DNA from: Pristionchus mayeri
Taxonomy: Eukaryota > Nematoda > Chromadorea > Rhabditida > Neodiplogasteridae
Length of the DNA: 64,000 nucleotides
Assembly (NCBI GenBank): GCA_036245805.1
Contig: BTRK01000005.1
Location: forward strand, 41,155,216 to 41,219,215
Direction of reading: 5' to 3'
Below are positions 24,284-35,863 of the stretch, one piece after another. Every line of letters begins with the position of its first letter. Position 1 is the first letter of the stretch. Both the position numbers and the translations under genes were made by a program. Under the pieces are notes generated by a model. The model was not told the origin of the DNA. It was given only the letters and a program-made list of their open reading frames with translations, and searched no databases.

Positions 24284-25393
24284 TAACACGATTTCTGAGA
24301 AATTCAAAATATTTCTTCAGCGACCTGGCACTGGCTGAAAATTCAAATTCGTTGTAACTTCGCCAATAGGTAGTACTGGTCGAGAGAAACATACGAGCGT
24401 CGGTAGAATTTCGATCCGCATCCGCGCGCGGCTGCGCGGATCTCGAAATAGACTACCGTAATCCTTGAAATTTTTTTATTTCGATTCCAATCACTGCGGC
24501 GGAATGAGTCCGCAAACAAATTCTAAGACTTTTTTGCTCTGGAGAGTTTTTCGATCAGATTTGATTTACGGCCGGAAATAGATGTTCTCAATTTCTTTTA
24601 TTTTTTAAAAAATATTTCCCATGGAGAAAGCAGGAATTTTATTTGCTGAAAAGCTTCCAGTGTTACCAAGTCGTCTTTGATTAAAATATAAAAATTTAAA
24701 AAAAATACACTATATTCGAAAAAGTTCACAATGTAAGTAAATTTGAATTTTGGTGTAAGAATTACTGTGGCCGCCTTTCAATAACTTTGCTATATTTTAC
24801 CATAGAGTGACTTTTCTTTTCCAAATAGCCTTCTCGCAGTCCTTAGACCACATTTAGCCTTGAATTCATTCCATTTTCATGAATACTGCAAACTTAGGGA
24901 AAGGCGGCTACAGTAATTCTTACACCATAATTCGAATTTACTTATATTGTGAACTTTTTCGAATATAGTGTATTTTTTTTAAAATTTTATATTTTAATCA
25001 AAGACGACTTGGTAACACTGGAAGCTTTTCAGCAAATAAAATTCCTGCTTTCTCCATGGGAAATATTTTTAAAAAAATAAATGAAAGTGAGAACATCTAT
25101 TTCCGGCCGTAAATCTGATCGAAAAACTCTCCGGAGCAAAAAAGTCTTAGAATTTGTTCGCGGACTCATTCCCCTACCGCCGCAGTGATTGGAATAGAAA
25201 TAAAAATTTTCAAGGATTACGGTAGTTTTATTCGAGATCCGCGCAGCCGCGCGCGGATGCGGATCGAAATTCTACCGACGCTCGTATGTTTCTCTTGTCG
25301 AGTACTACCTTTTGGCGAAGTTACAGCGAATTCGATTTTTCAGCCAGTGCCAAGGATATTTTGATTTTCTGAGATAGTCTTTTATATGATATC
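24284..25393. mobile_element. Palindromic element Q4 (1.1 kb), abutting R1
   Basis: Arms pair from GATTTCTGAGAAATTCAA to TGATTTTCTGAGATAG. Landmarks are CATACGAGCGTCGGTAG/CTACCGACGCTCGTATG, CGCGCGGCTGCGCGGATC/GATCCGCGCAGCCGCGCG and GGAAGCTTTTCAGCAAAT with its mirror at 24640. The left end directly follows R1 with no spacer that I can define. Confidence 0.9.
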
Positions 25394-25827
25394 TTATCCC
25401 GCAAGAATTGCGCTTAGTCGGAATTTTACAGCTTTGAGGACACCATGAAACCCAACTCAGAAGCACATTCCATGCTACAAGACATCATTTACTTTCTTTC
25501 CGGCAAAATGATGGCATATCTCAACACATCACGTCAATGACGTTAGAGAAATGGAGGTCCGACAGTGGCTCGGAAATTTCTGTTCAAATTGCATGTGTTT
25601 GCAGAAACAAGCGAGCGGGAATCGAGTTCATTCAATGGTCAGATACTATTATCTACCAATGAAACATACACCTCCCATGCGCGGATTATGAAATGCCTTC
25701 ATAATCATAATTTAGTTGCATTTTCGACAAAGCGACGTTTAGTGATCATCAACGCCCGTGGTGTACAGCACTCACTACAGTTGCTGCTGCTGGGTCCGTT
25801 CTCCGCCGGAGAAGTTACTGTGAGAAT
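25394..25827. other. Spacer, no gene recognised
   Basis: An open frame of ~110 codons (25565-25909) runs into the left end of P3, so its C-terminal part is palindrome sequence. I see no domain. Nothing else is visible. Confidence 0.4.
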
Positions 25828-27931
25828 CATAAGAGGCGAATCGCGAGAGAATCGACCATTTGAGGGGGGCAGCGGCGGTAGGATTCAAGTTTGTTCGATC
25901 CGGCTATAGTTTTGGTTATAAGTACTTTGAATGACGCTCTTTAAAACTGCGTCGTCAGAATTGTGATATCTTCGAGATTCAGAAGGCCAAACTTGGTACT
26001 ATTACTTTTCGACAGTCAAATCGGGACCACTTAAATGATCATAACTTCGTTCAAAATTGACTAGAACGCCGTTCTTTTTTTCAAAAGAAAGCTACCATCC
26101 TGCTCTACAATTCTTATGTTGAAGTCATCATTCCAGCTCTTCATCCTGGTGCGGGGCTGTCGGGTGCAGCAAAAATTGCGTATCTCTGGAAATCGGAAAA
26201 AAAGTATTGGGTTATCATGCTTAAGTTGTAGCACATATACATGTCTAACTTTTCGCCAAAAATTAGCCAAATCGGAATATGAACAAAAAAAAGGGACGCA
26301 CTTTTGTGCGGCGACCCCAAAATTTGTTCCGGACAAGAGTATTACCGTATCTTCAATTGCCCTCATTTGGGCTCAAAATCGTTCAAAATCTTTTAAAACA
26401 ACATTACAAATTGTTTCCACTCATGCTATAGCACTTTCATTGGTCATAAATGGTCACCTGACCGAAAATTTGAAAATCGATATTTTGGCCCCGATCAACT
26501 TGCGATAAGGGTACAAACGCACTATAAGGGTTTAAAATGATGTAAATACATCCCTTGAAATCGCTCAGAAGAAATGGGAGCCTGAAAATGTGAAATTTCG
26601 ACTGAGGGATCCAAGGAAAGATGCAATACAGTATATCAGGAAAAAAAGAGATAGAGACCTACACTGTGCCTCAAAATGTAGAAAATGAAAAGCTAAACAT
26701 TTCATCTGTTGAAAGTGAGTCTCTATCTTGTCGTTCAAGCGTTCTACAGAGCCTAGAAGGTGGCCAGAAACATGCGATAATACCCCCGAGAGATAGAGAC
26801 CTACACTGTGCCTCAAAATGTAGAAAATGAAAAGCTAAACATTTTATCTGTTGAAAGTGAGTCTCTATCTTGTCGTTCAAGCGTTCTACAGAGCCTAGAA
26901 GGTGGCCAGAAACATGCGATAATACCCCCGAGAGCGCGTGCTCTAACCGTCTGGCGCTCTCTCCCTCCCTGACCTCCCCTCTATTTAGCGCTCCCAGAGC
27001 GCGTTTCCCGTCGTTGTCAGCTAACTTCTAGGCTCTGTAGAACGCTTGAACGACAAGATAGAGACTCACTTTCAACAGATGAAATGTTTAGCTTTTCATT
27101 TTCTACATTTTGAGGCACAGTGTAGGTCTCTATCTCTTTTTTTCCTGATATACTGTATTGCATCTTTCCTTGGATCCCTCAGTCGAAATTTCACATTTTC
27201 AGGCTCCCATTTCTTCTGAGCGATTTCAAGGGATGTATTTACATCATTTTAAACCCTTATAGTGCGTTTGTACCCTTACCGCAAGCTGATCGGGGCCAAA
27301 ATATCGATTTTCAAATTTTCGGTCAGGTGACCATTTATGACCAATGAAAGTGCTATAGCATGAGTGGAAACAATTTGTAATGTTGTTTTAAAAGATTTTG
27401 AACGATTTTGAGCCCAAATGAGGGCAATTGAAGATACGGTAATACTCTTGTCCGGAACAAATTTTGGGGTCGCCGCACAAAAGTGCGTCCTTTTTTTGTT
27501 AACACACCGATTTGGCTAATTTTTGGCGAAAAGTTGACATCTACATGTGCCTTACGTTTTTTCCGATTTCCAGAGATACGTAATTTTTGGTGCACCCGAC
27601 AGCCCCGCACCAGGATGAAGAGCTGGAATGATGACTTCAACATAAGAATTGTAGAGCAGGACGGTAGCTTTCTTTTGAAAAAAAGGACGACGTTCTTTCT
27701 CAATTTTGGACGAAGTTATGATCATTTAAGTGGTCCCGATTTGACTGTCGAAAAGTAATAGTACCAAGTTTGGCCTTCTGAATCTCGAAGATGACGACAG
27801 ATATCAAAATTCTGACGACGCAGTTTTAAAGAGCGTCATTCAAAGTACTTATAATCAAAATTATAGCCGGATCGAACAAACTTGAATCCTACCGCCGCGG
27901 CGTGGTCGATTCACTCGCGATTCGCCTCATA
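25828..27931. mobile_element. Palindromic element P3 (2.1 kb)
   Basis: Ends CATAAGAGGCGAATCGCGAG and CTCGCGATTCGCCTCATAA. Arms pair through GTGCGGGGCTGTCGGGTG/CACCCGACAGCCCCGCAC and ACATTTCATCTGTTGAAA. The left arm contains a local direct duplication: the ~165-bp block with ATAGAGACCTACACTGTG and CGTTCTACAGAGCCTAG is present twice (26648-26815 and 26790-26925, overlapping), and once in the right arm. Confidence 0.92.
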
Positions 27932-28060
27932 ATTAATTAAAACGGTAAGCAAAATAACATCGAAAACCCTAATGTAAAATACCTTTCTGGAGGGGTACTC
28001 CGTATATGATTATTTATTAATTTATTTGAGAATCGATTACGGAATTGTGGAAAAAAACGC
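27932..28060. other. Short AT-rich spacer
   Basis: Nothing recognised between P3 and the duplicated LINE segment. Confidence 0.4.
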
Positions 28061-28577
28061 CCACTGCTTTGACTCCTGGTCGAAGCATCATCTTCTCCGG
28101 AATTCGATATCTCACCGACGCGAAATCATTACCCTTTTGGACTCTCATATTGGAATTTTTTTGTATCATTTTCAGAAATTATTCATGACCGCTATATAGG
28201 TCATATATATAGTGCACGTGAAGCATATCTGAAATGATACAAACATTTTCCAATAAGAAAACTCTTCTCTTATTCAAGTACACGAATAAAAGATCAATCC
28301 GATACTATCCCCTCACTACCCACTGCTTTGACTCCTGGTCGAAGCATCATCTTCTCCGGAATTCGATATCTCACCGACGCGAAATCATTACCCTTTTGGA
28401 CTCTCATATTGGAATTTTTTTGTATCATTTTCAGAAATTATTCATGACCGCTATATAGGTCATATATATAGTGCACGTGAAGCATATCTGAAATGATACA
28501 AACATTTTCCAATAAGAAAACTCTTCTCTTATTCAAGTACACGAATAAAAGATCAATCCGATACTATCCCCTCACTA
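28061..28577. repeat. 259-bp perfect-looking tandem duplication in the LINE
   Basis: The block starting CCACTGCTTTGACTCCTG at 28061 is repeated from 28320 and ends in CCCTCACTA both times. By eye the two copies are base-identical, so the duplication is recent or an assembly artefact. The 3' part of the unit encodes AFFRYINSK-like linker residues (FKYTNKR) between endonuclease and RT domains of the LINE, in a shifted frame. Confidence 0.93.
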
Positions 28578-29996
28578 GTCGCTCCCGACGGTTCTCTCTG
28601 CGTTTCTGACACATCAAAGGCATGTGAATTAGCTCGTTATTTCACTGCTTCGTACAATAGCTCTTCCCCTCCTATCACTCTCTCTTGCACTCTTTCTTCC
28701 CCCACATCTATTGATTACGTCGACATTTCCCCTCTCCTCGTAGCGAAGTTTCTCTCTCGTCTCCCACCCCGCTCATCCACTTCTCCCGATCACATACCTT
28801 ACATCTTCCTTAAACATACTGCCCCTCACATTTGCATTCCTCTCTCCATAATGTTCAATAGATTCTTACTCCATGGCGCTTCTCCTTCCATTTGGAAAAC
28901 TGCCAAAGTCAAGGCAATCTATACGCGTAAGGGCCCGAGAAACACTGCCTCCTCACTTAATTGCTCATCTTCCAAAGTTATGGAGAAAATCGTAGGCGAG
29001 ACTCTCTGGAAGTACCTTTCCGAGAACAATCTCATCTCCCCTTACCAACACGGTTTCCGCCCACGTAGATCGTGCACCTCTGCACTTCTTAACTCTTTCT
29101 CTCAATGGCACTCTGCACTTAACGATGGTCACTACATTTCTGTTGCATTTATCGATTTCTCGCGTGCCTTTGACTCTATCCCGATCAACTTACTCATCCA
29201 CAAATGCTCACTTCTAGGCATTTGTGGATCCCTCTTATCTTGGATTCGTTCGTTCTTACTCGGTAGATCACAATCAGTATCAGTCAATACCTCTTCCTCC
29301 CCCTCTTTCCCTGCCCATTCAGGCGTGCCTCAAGGCTCTGTCTAAGGGCCTCTTCTCTTCTCCCTCTACATCAGTGATCTACCCTCCCTACTTCCCCCAA
29401 ATGTTCGCTGTATTCTTTATGCCGATGATGCCAAACTCTGGTCTTACTCTGATCCTGCCTCTCTCCAATCCTCTCTTGATATCCTTTTTAAGTGGTCCTC
29501 TGATTGGGGCCTTACCGTATGGGGGGGGGGGGGGGTAGATCACTAAGACCGAGACAATGCGAATAGGAAAGTCACATCCTCCCTCTATCTTTACTCTTAA
29601 TGGTACTTCTCTTCCTACCGTATCCCAATTCACCGATTTAGTAGTTACATACTCTAATAAACTAGAATTTAGTGCTCACATATCTAGTAAGATCTCGGCC
29701 CGTTCTCGTTGCTCATACATCTTGCGCACCCTCGTATCAAAAAATCCGCAGCTTTATTCTCGACTTTTTGTCACATACGTCTGCCCCATCCTCGAATATT
29801 GTTCCGAACTTTGGTCACCTCAAAGTAGCGACATCGAGCGTGTCCAGCGCAAATACACCAAATCTGTACTCCTTTAATGTCGCGTCCCTAACAGGTCTTA
29901 TCCTGATCATCTGCGTTATTTCCATTTAGAACCTTTAGAGTATCGTCGTACAATTATTGACTTAGCATTCATATAGTTATTCACGAATATGTAGGA
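28222..29996 (+). pseudogene. LINE reverse transcriptase, main part
   Basis: From about 28560 the plus strand reads through TIPSLVAPDGSLC, then RT motifs WKTAKVKAIY, NLISPYQHGFRPRRSCTSAL, VAFIDFSRAFDSIP (catalytic motif A) and SGVPQGSV (motif B), where a single TAA codon at 29343-29345 replaces an expected leucine codon. The next frame continues with GPLLFSLYISDLP, YADDAKLW (catalytic YADD, about 29418-29440) and GLTV. A ~15-bp G run at 29521-29535 then breaks the frame. Beyond it come KTETMRIGKSHPPS, ILEYCSELWSP and FHLEPLEYRRTIIDLAF. The element is then split by a palindrome at 29997-31905. The endonuclease domain is not seen. All catalytic RT residues visible are intact, so decay is recent. 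It would act in the nucleus by target-primed reverse transcription. Jockey/CR1-type placement is inference. Confidence 0.92.
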
Positions 29997-31905
29997 CGTG
30001 TATCACGAGTCAGTGGATGAAAATTGACCCCCTCGGGAACATTTTGAAAAAAGTTGTGGCTGATTTGACTCATATTATAATGTTAGAATGCTTAAGACAT
30101 AAAGACACATGTTAGAATGCTTAAGACACATGTTAGAATGCTTAAGATTTCAAACAATGTTGATCATGGGTCCCAGAACCGACTTTTAGGAATTTTCCGG
30201 TTTTGCACCTGGCTATACTGTATATAAGCTCCCAGATGAGCTTAAGAGATTGCATTGCGCTCAAAATGTGCGGAAAAATATTTCCAAAAACTTTCCTGTT
30301 GAACGCAATACGATTGGGCAACAATTGAATACCATACAAATAAAAAAAACCGCTTTTTGATCCAACTTAAAAATGTTTTCCATGTCAAGCTGCGGAGCGC
30401 AGCAGATTTTTAATGCAGATTAAGACAAAACAAGTCCTGATGTATGAAAGAAAAATATAAAAACCGAATTTGAACAACCTCCAAATCGGCAATTTTCGAT
30501 CAAAGTCGCGACTATGTGATGGCAGAATCTACATAAAATGATAAATCGGAAATAAAAAATGGCAATAAGCTACATTTGGCATTATTTTGGTTTTCTGACT
30601 AGACAAGTTAGATGACATTCAAAAACGCGAAATTTCCAAACTTTGAAAAATTCGATTTTTTCAGCCTCCTAAATTGCCAAGTTTAAAAGTTTTCAACTTC
30701 CGATTTTTGCTTCTATGGAGATCCATTCGAAGTGGAAATAAGAATAGGCGCCACCGGCAATAGATACTGCCATTATTGGCTTACCAAAGCTTTCCTTGTC
30801 CATGATTGGTATGCCCAAACTTACTAGTCCAGATAGTACGATTCGGAACATGTTTCGATTTTGACTTAACTTACTTGAAATATTGCGTGTTTTGATCACT
30901 AACAATGATTATTGGCCAGGAAGAGTAGGATACTCGCACCATACTGAGTTTTTTATGCACTTCAAAACAATTCGAAATTCAATATCTTCGAAAATTTCAT
31001 TTTTCAAATTGTAGGGAACATTGCGTCTATTTCAAGATTTTTCACTCGTTTTGCTTATAAAATGATTTTTAGTGATCAAAAGACGCAATATTTCATGTAA
31101 ATTAAGTCAAAATCGAAACATGTTCCGAATCGTACTCTCTGGACTAGTAAGTTTGGCATACCAATCATGGACAAGGAAAGCTTTGGTAAGCCAATAATGG
31201 CAGTATTTATTCTTATTTCCACTTCGAATGGATCTCCATGGAAACAAAGATCTGAAGTTAAAAACGTGTATACTTGGCAATTTAGGAGATTGAAAAAATC
31301 GAATTTTTCAAAGTTTGGAAATTTCGCTTTTTTGAATGTCATCTAACTTGTCTAGTCAGAAAACGCAAAATAATGCCAAATGTTGCTTATTGGCATTTTG
31401 TATTTCCGATTTATCATTTTATGTAGATTCTGCCATCACAAAGTCGCGACTTTGATCGAAAATTACCGATTTGGAGGTTGTTCGAATTCGGTTTTTATAT
31501 TTTTCTTTCATACATCAGGACTTTTTGTTTCTTAATCTGCATTAAAAATCTGCTGCGCTCCGCAGCTTGACATGGAAAACATTTTTAATTTGGATCGAAA
31601 AGCGGTTTTTTATTTGTATGGTTTTAAATTGTTGCTCCATCGTATTGCGTTCAACAGGAAAGTTTCTGGAAATATTTTTCCGAACATTTTGAGCGCAATA
31701 CCATTTCTTTAGCTCATCTTGGAGCTTATACAGTATGGCCAGGTGCAAACCCGGACAATTCATAAAAGCCGGTTCTGGGACCCATGATCCACATTTTTTT
31801 TTGAAATCTTATGCCTTCAGCATTCTAAAATTATAATATGAGTCAAATATGTCGCAACTTTTTTCAAAATGTTCCCGCACTCGTTCACTCACTCGCGATA
31901 CGCGT
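29997..31905. mobile_element. Palindromic element R3 (1.9 kb) inserted in the LINE
   Basis: Arms mirror each other: CGGGAACATTTTGAAAAAAG (30035)/CTTTTTTCAAAATGTTCCCG (31857), AGAACCGACTTTTAGGAA/CATAAAAGCCGGTTCT, AAACTTTCCTGTTGAACGC/GCGTTCAACAGGAAAGTTT, and GAACATGTTTCGATTTTG/CAAAATCGAAACATGTTC. Axis near 30985. The left arm has the ~17-base TGTTAGAATGCTTAAGAC repeated three times (30080-30150), only once in the right arm. LINE coding sequence resumes immediately outside both ends. Part of the interior resembles R1/R2. Confidence 0.92.
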
Positions 31906-32290
31906 GGTAGACATAGGCTGCCCTTCATTTCTCCTCCTAGCCCCCCCTCGACCTAGGCGCCCCAATCTCTTCCAGTTACGTAAACATCGTTCCATATCTG
32001 CTGTTTACCACGCATTTCTCACAAATAGAGTTGTGTCCTTATGGAACCGTATCCCTAATAATATTGTAATCTCTAGAAATAGTGAATTGTTCTCGCTCAG
32101 AGCTAGAGCTATACATATTATTGATTATTCTAATTATCTCTAATTCACTCTCGCTTGTAACTGACGGATATGCTCCCTTTGTCATCTAGATATGGCATCG
32201 TAATTGTCATGATTCTAATTTTCCCTGTAACATATATTTTATACCTCTGCACTGTCGCATGATAAAGAATTATTATTTTTATTATTATTT
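31906..32290 (+). pseudogene. LINE C-terminus and 3' tail beyond the R3 insertion
   Basis: The frame RVVDIGCPSFLLLAPP...RKHRSISAVYHAFLTNRVVSLWNRIPNNIV, ending ...IIDYSNYL and a stop at 32143, is the standard C-terminal block of LINE ORF2 (R-x5-F-x-NRV-x-LWN-x-LP). It continues the frame interrupted near 29990. About 150 bp of 3' UTR follow, ending in a TTATTATT-type simple repeat at 32265-32292, a typical LINE 3' end. Confidence 0.88.
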
Positions 32291-33399
32291 ATTAAAATCA
32301 ACCGCCTAGTCATCTAGTTATCTACCGCCTTTCGTTAAATTTATTGGTTTCAACGGGAAGGTGAAACATAAATGAGCATTTCCTGAATTCATTTAATATT
32401 TTCGGAGAGAGACAGGCGCAGGAAAAAGTGACTCGTGATTAATTAGTTTTAATAGCAATGTTTGTTATTTTGGATATCCTCAATTCGAAAATCAAAAAAA
32501 TTCATCCCCACCATTCGTGTGTCGTTTAGTGTTCGTCGCAGCTCGCTGTGTCTGAAAATGGAGGAGCGTTTTCTCTCCTCCTCTGCATACTCTTACAATG
32601 CAATGATAATTATGTATTTGTTGGCTTGGACCGACAGAGTGCAACCTACTGCGGATCAAAGAGCACCCATTACTTTGTTTCGATTGAAGCATCAAGTTCC
32701 CTAGATACTCTAACACTCGTGGAAATGTGAAAAAATAATTCCTCTCGAATCATACCTGAAAAATACCCACGTGCCGTGTTAGAGCTGCTCAATCCCATTC
32801 CGGCCGTCGCACTTCTCGAGGCCGGGAAGTCGTTACCTAAGAATATCTATTTTTTTTTATTTGTTTAAAATTCGATTTTCTTTTGATGACTATGAATAGC
32901 ATAACCAGCCGACGACCGGCTTATCGAATGCTCATATCCAGGCTCTACTCTTCATTGTACCGTAATCCAGACGAATCAACACTACAGTAGACAATCCACC
33001 GTACTTTGACAATCGCCGTCGTTGTAAGCTGGTCGGTACAACAGCGTCCCGTCAAACTTCATCGGAATCGAGTTCGCCAGCTTCCGGAAGAGACTGAAAA
33101 TACAAAAAAAAAACTGTAAAAATAACAAGTTTAAAGAATAACAAGAAAATAACAAGGTTAAAAAATTAAGAAGATGAAAGTAGTGTTAAAATCATAAATC
33201 AAACAGCGACTGGAAAGAAAATCTATTTTCAGTGTAGAATTCGGACTAGCCGATATAATACCAAATCACAATTCTGAGAACCTTAGAACGAATCCTGCAA
33301 CCTGGAAATCTTTACCTTCCCAGTACAATAATAAATTCTAATGATGATCATCGATGACAGCCGCAGTTCAAAGATCAGAGAAATGTTCTCGCTCTAGCA
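32291..33399. other. No recognisable gene
   Basis: AT-rich sequence with no domain-bearing ORF. 32341-32380 (GGTTTCAACGGGAAGGTGAAACATAAATGAGC) resembles 15331 (ATGTTTCAACGGGTCC). 32560-32660 has CTCTCCTCCTCTGCATAC, similar in composition to module M5. 33095-33170 is A-rich. Confidence 0.45.
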
Positions 33400-33626
33400 C
33401 GGGGGAATGCCGTATTCTGCTATGGATATGGGTCCGCTATGGACAGCATCTTCACCTCACGAGGTTGTCTGTGCGAGCGAAGGAGAGAGAGGCGAACTTG
33501 CCTGCGATTGGATGCATTTTTGTTAGTGGTGAAGTGCGAAAATAATCAGTTGTCCTCAACTCTGGATGATTTCAACAGACTGTTAAACTCCAATGAGCCC
33601 ATTGATTCACAAATTTTCCATTCAAT
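33400..33626 (+). repeat. Dispersed repeat module M2, split by R2
   Basis: GCGAACTTGCCTGCGATTGG and TAAACTCCAATGAGCC then ATTGATTCACAAATTTTC match 15540-15680. The element continues after R2 at 35960-36110 (CACCGCAATTCTTGGTG, CTTTTAGTTGTCTTCGTGATG), which equals 15748-15870. Confidence 0.75.
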
Positions 33627-34085
33627 ATAACACGCGTCTTCTGAGAGATTGCAGGACCGCCCGGAACAAGGAGCCCCAACTTTGAGCAGTATCCTCGGGA
33701 AATTTATGCTGGAGTATATTGGGGAAAAGAAAACTTTTGGGGTTGGCCGTTTTTTTCAGAACCGGCTTTTAGGTATTTTCCGGTTCTGCTCCCGGCCCTA
33801 CCACAAATCAGCTCCCAGAAGAGCCACAAGGATGGAATGGTGCTCAAAAAAAATATTTTTGTCCTCAATTGACATAAATTGTCAAGAATTATCAATATGA
33901 TTGATCTTGAAGCATTTTAAGCCCAAAATGAACAAGATTGAGTTTAAAATGTTCGACCTGTCAGGCTTCGAAATCCCCGAAATGGTGAAAATACGGGCAT
34001 TTTCGGTGTTTTTGGCTCAAAAGATGTACATTGTCACGCCTCCCGACCTTAGCTCTATTTTTTCGTAGACTAAATCGATATCATA

Positions 34086-35469
34086 TCAGGTTGTGAAAAA
34101 AGTAATTGTAGATTTTTAAATTTTCGATTCTGCAATACCCCGTCTTTGGTTGCCGCCTGTATATCATATTGTTACTTGTGCTCGTTGACTGCTTGGATAC
34201 CCTTTCTATCGCGCGTAGGTTCGAGCCTATCCTATTGGTATTGAAGCCACAGTATGAAGACAAAGCTACATCGACAAAATGTTTTACTGAGTACGTTTCG
34301 GTCCAGCCATCCATGGAAAGCTAGGATAGGGCAAATATTACGCCATGTGCGAAAAGTATGGCATACGGATATCATAATACAACATGTGAACCTGGTCCGC
34401 TCCGAATCGCCTGTCAAAAAATACACTCATTTTTTAAATTGACCCTAACTGCGCATCAACAGAGATAATTATTTTTACCGTGCATCCGTAACTATTGATG
34501 TATCCATCTCAAATGTACTGAAGCGAAAAGCACTATCCATGGTTAACTTATAATTGCATTAGGTGGGCATTAGTGATGCCAAATCGGCTCGCGCTCTCCA
34601 CGTTTCACACGCTCTCTCGCCGATCAGACAGAGCGAGAGAGCGTGTGAAACGAGGAGAGCGCGCGCCGGTTTGCCATCACTAGTGGGCATACAATACTTC
34701 TAGCGAAACATGTAACATTCATCATCCCGATTATGAAATTTGAACATCGAAATTCGTATATTACAAGTCTTCCATTTTCCAGGGTTGGTGAAAAGCCAAA
34801 AATTTTGTGGTTATATGTTAAAGCTACTCTTTATGTATCAGCACACGACTGGGCAAAGTCAGGGGATAGCTCTCTTTTGAGGAAATTTATTCATTCACCG
34901 TATACCGAAAGTCGAAAATTTGACAATATTGGCATGTATTCATCAATACTGAAAATCTATGTTTTCTACAAGTAGAGAAGGGATGATTTCAAATGTTTCT
35001 CTGTGGTATGTAGCATCATAGTGTATAATGGAAGCGCACTTATTTAGAAACCAGTCTGGTTGAACCTCGAAGCAGGAAAAGTTGTCGCTTGCTAAGTGTT
35101 TATTAGCTGAGGTATGAATTCAGTGATGTGTAAATCGTGCTATTTTGAGGCAGGAGCGGCGTTAGACCTATCTTTCGAAAGAACTGCGCATGTGCTTCTC
35201 ACTACGCTATATGAAAATGTACAGCCCCTTTCCCCCACAAAATACGAGAGACGGGAAATATTTTTAGAAAAGAGTGAAAATATAACATTTGTCAAAACTT
35301 GGATTTCCCGGGTATCCTAAAAGCATGATGCGATTGGAATACATAAATATATTGAACAAGTATACCCCTAATAAATGCTATTGAGGCAGCTTGAGATCTT
35401 AAATGAAAAAAAATTAGGCGTGCTCAAACTTCATGGTCCAAATCTACAATTACTTTTTTCACAACCTAA
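34086..35469. mobile_element. Mariner-ended element nested in R2
   Basis: Left end TCAGGTTGTGAAAAAAGTAA and right end (reverse-complemented) TTAGGTTGTGAAAAAAGTAA, continuing TTGTAGATTT on both. TA flanks both ends (34084-34085, 35470-35471). Interior about 1.26 kb after removing the small hAT-like MITE. Size fits a full-length mariner, but I find no transposase motif in any frame, so it is long decayed or non-autonomous. Confidence 0.82.
34571..34682. mobile_element. 112-bp hAT-type MITE with 8-bp target duplication
   Basis: GTGGGCAT occurs directly before (34563-34570) and after (34683-34690). Ends are TAGTGATGCCAAA and TTTGCCATCACTA, nearly perfect inverted repeats. The whole element folds as a hairpin (CGCTCTCCACGTTTCACAC... 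with GTGTGAAACG...GAGAGCG). Eight-base duplications and TAGnGnTG-type ends are typical of hAT elements. Confidence 0.9.
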
Positions 35470-35863
35470 TAGAATCCGAATCCGGTCTCAGAAGTTTCTT
35501 AAAGGGGGGTCCCCGAGCAGCTAGGATTTATTTTTCGATTTAAAAATCAGTTTTTCAGGTTTTTCAACATAAAGATAACATCGCTCGTTGTCGACGTCAA
35601 CATGCAAGTTTCTGGAAATAATTTTCTGGATTTTTTGAGCACCATGCTTTCCTTGTAGCTCATCTGGGAGCTGATTTCTGGTAGGGCCGGGAGCAGAACC
35701 GGAAAATACCTAAAAGCCGGTTCTGAAAAAAACGGCCAACGCCAAAAGTTTTCTTGTCCCCAATATACTCCAGCATAAATTTCCCGAGGATACTGCTCAA
35801 AGTTGGGGCTCATAGTTCCGCAGGGGGTCCGTTTTCGTGCAATCTCTCAGAAGACGTGTTATA

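Larger units (their letters stand above)
33627..35863. mobile_element. Palindromic element R2 (2.2 kb, interrupted)
   Basis: Ends ATAACACGCGTCTTCTGAG and CTCAGAAGACGTGTTAT. Arms pair through GGAAATTTATGCTGGAGT/ACTCCAGCATAAATTTCC and AACCGGCTTTTAGGTATTTT with its mirror. The centre is replaced by a mariner-ended insertion at 34086-35469. The host M2 repeat is continuous across R2 when compared with 15.4-15.9 kb. Confidence 0.9.

Noticed and set aside
26565..27703. Frames of 80-130 codons in P3 (such as 26116 and 27353)
   Set aside because: They are the same palindrome arm read in mirrored frames, so duplication of sequence rather than coding constraint explains them.
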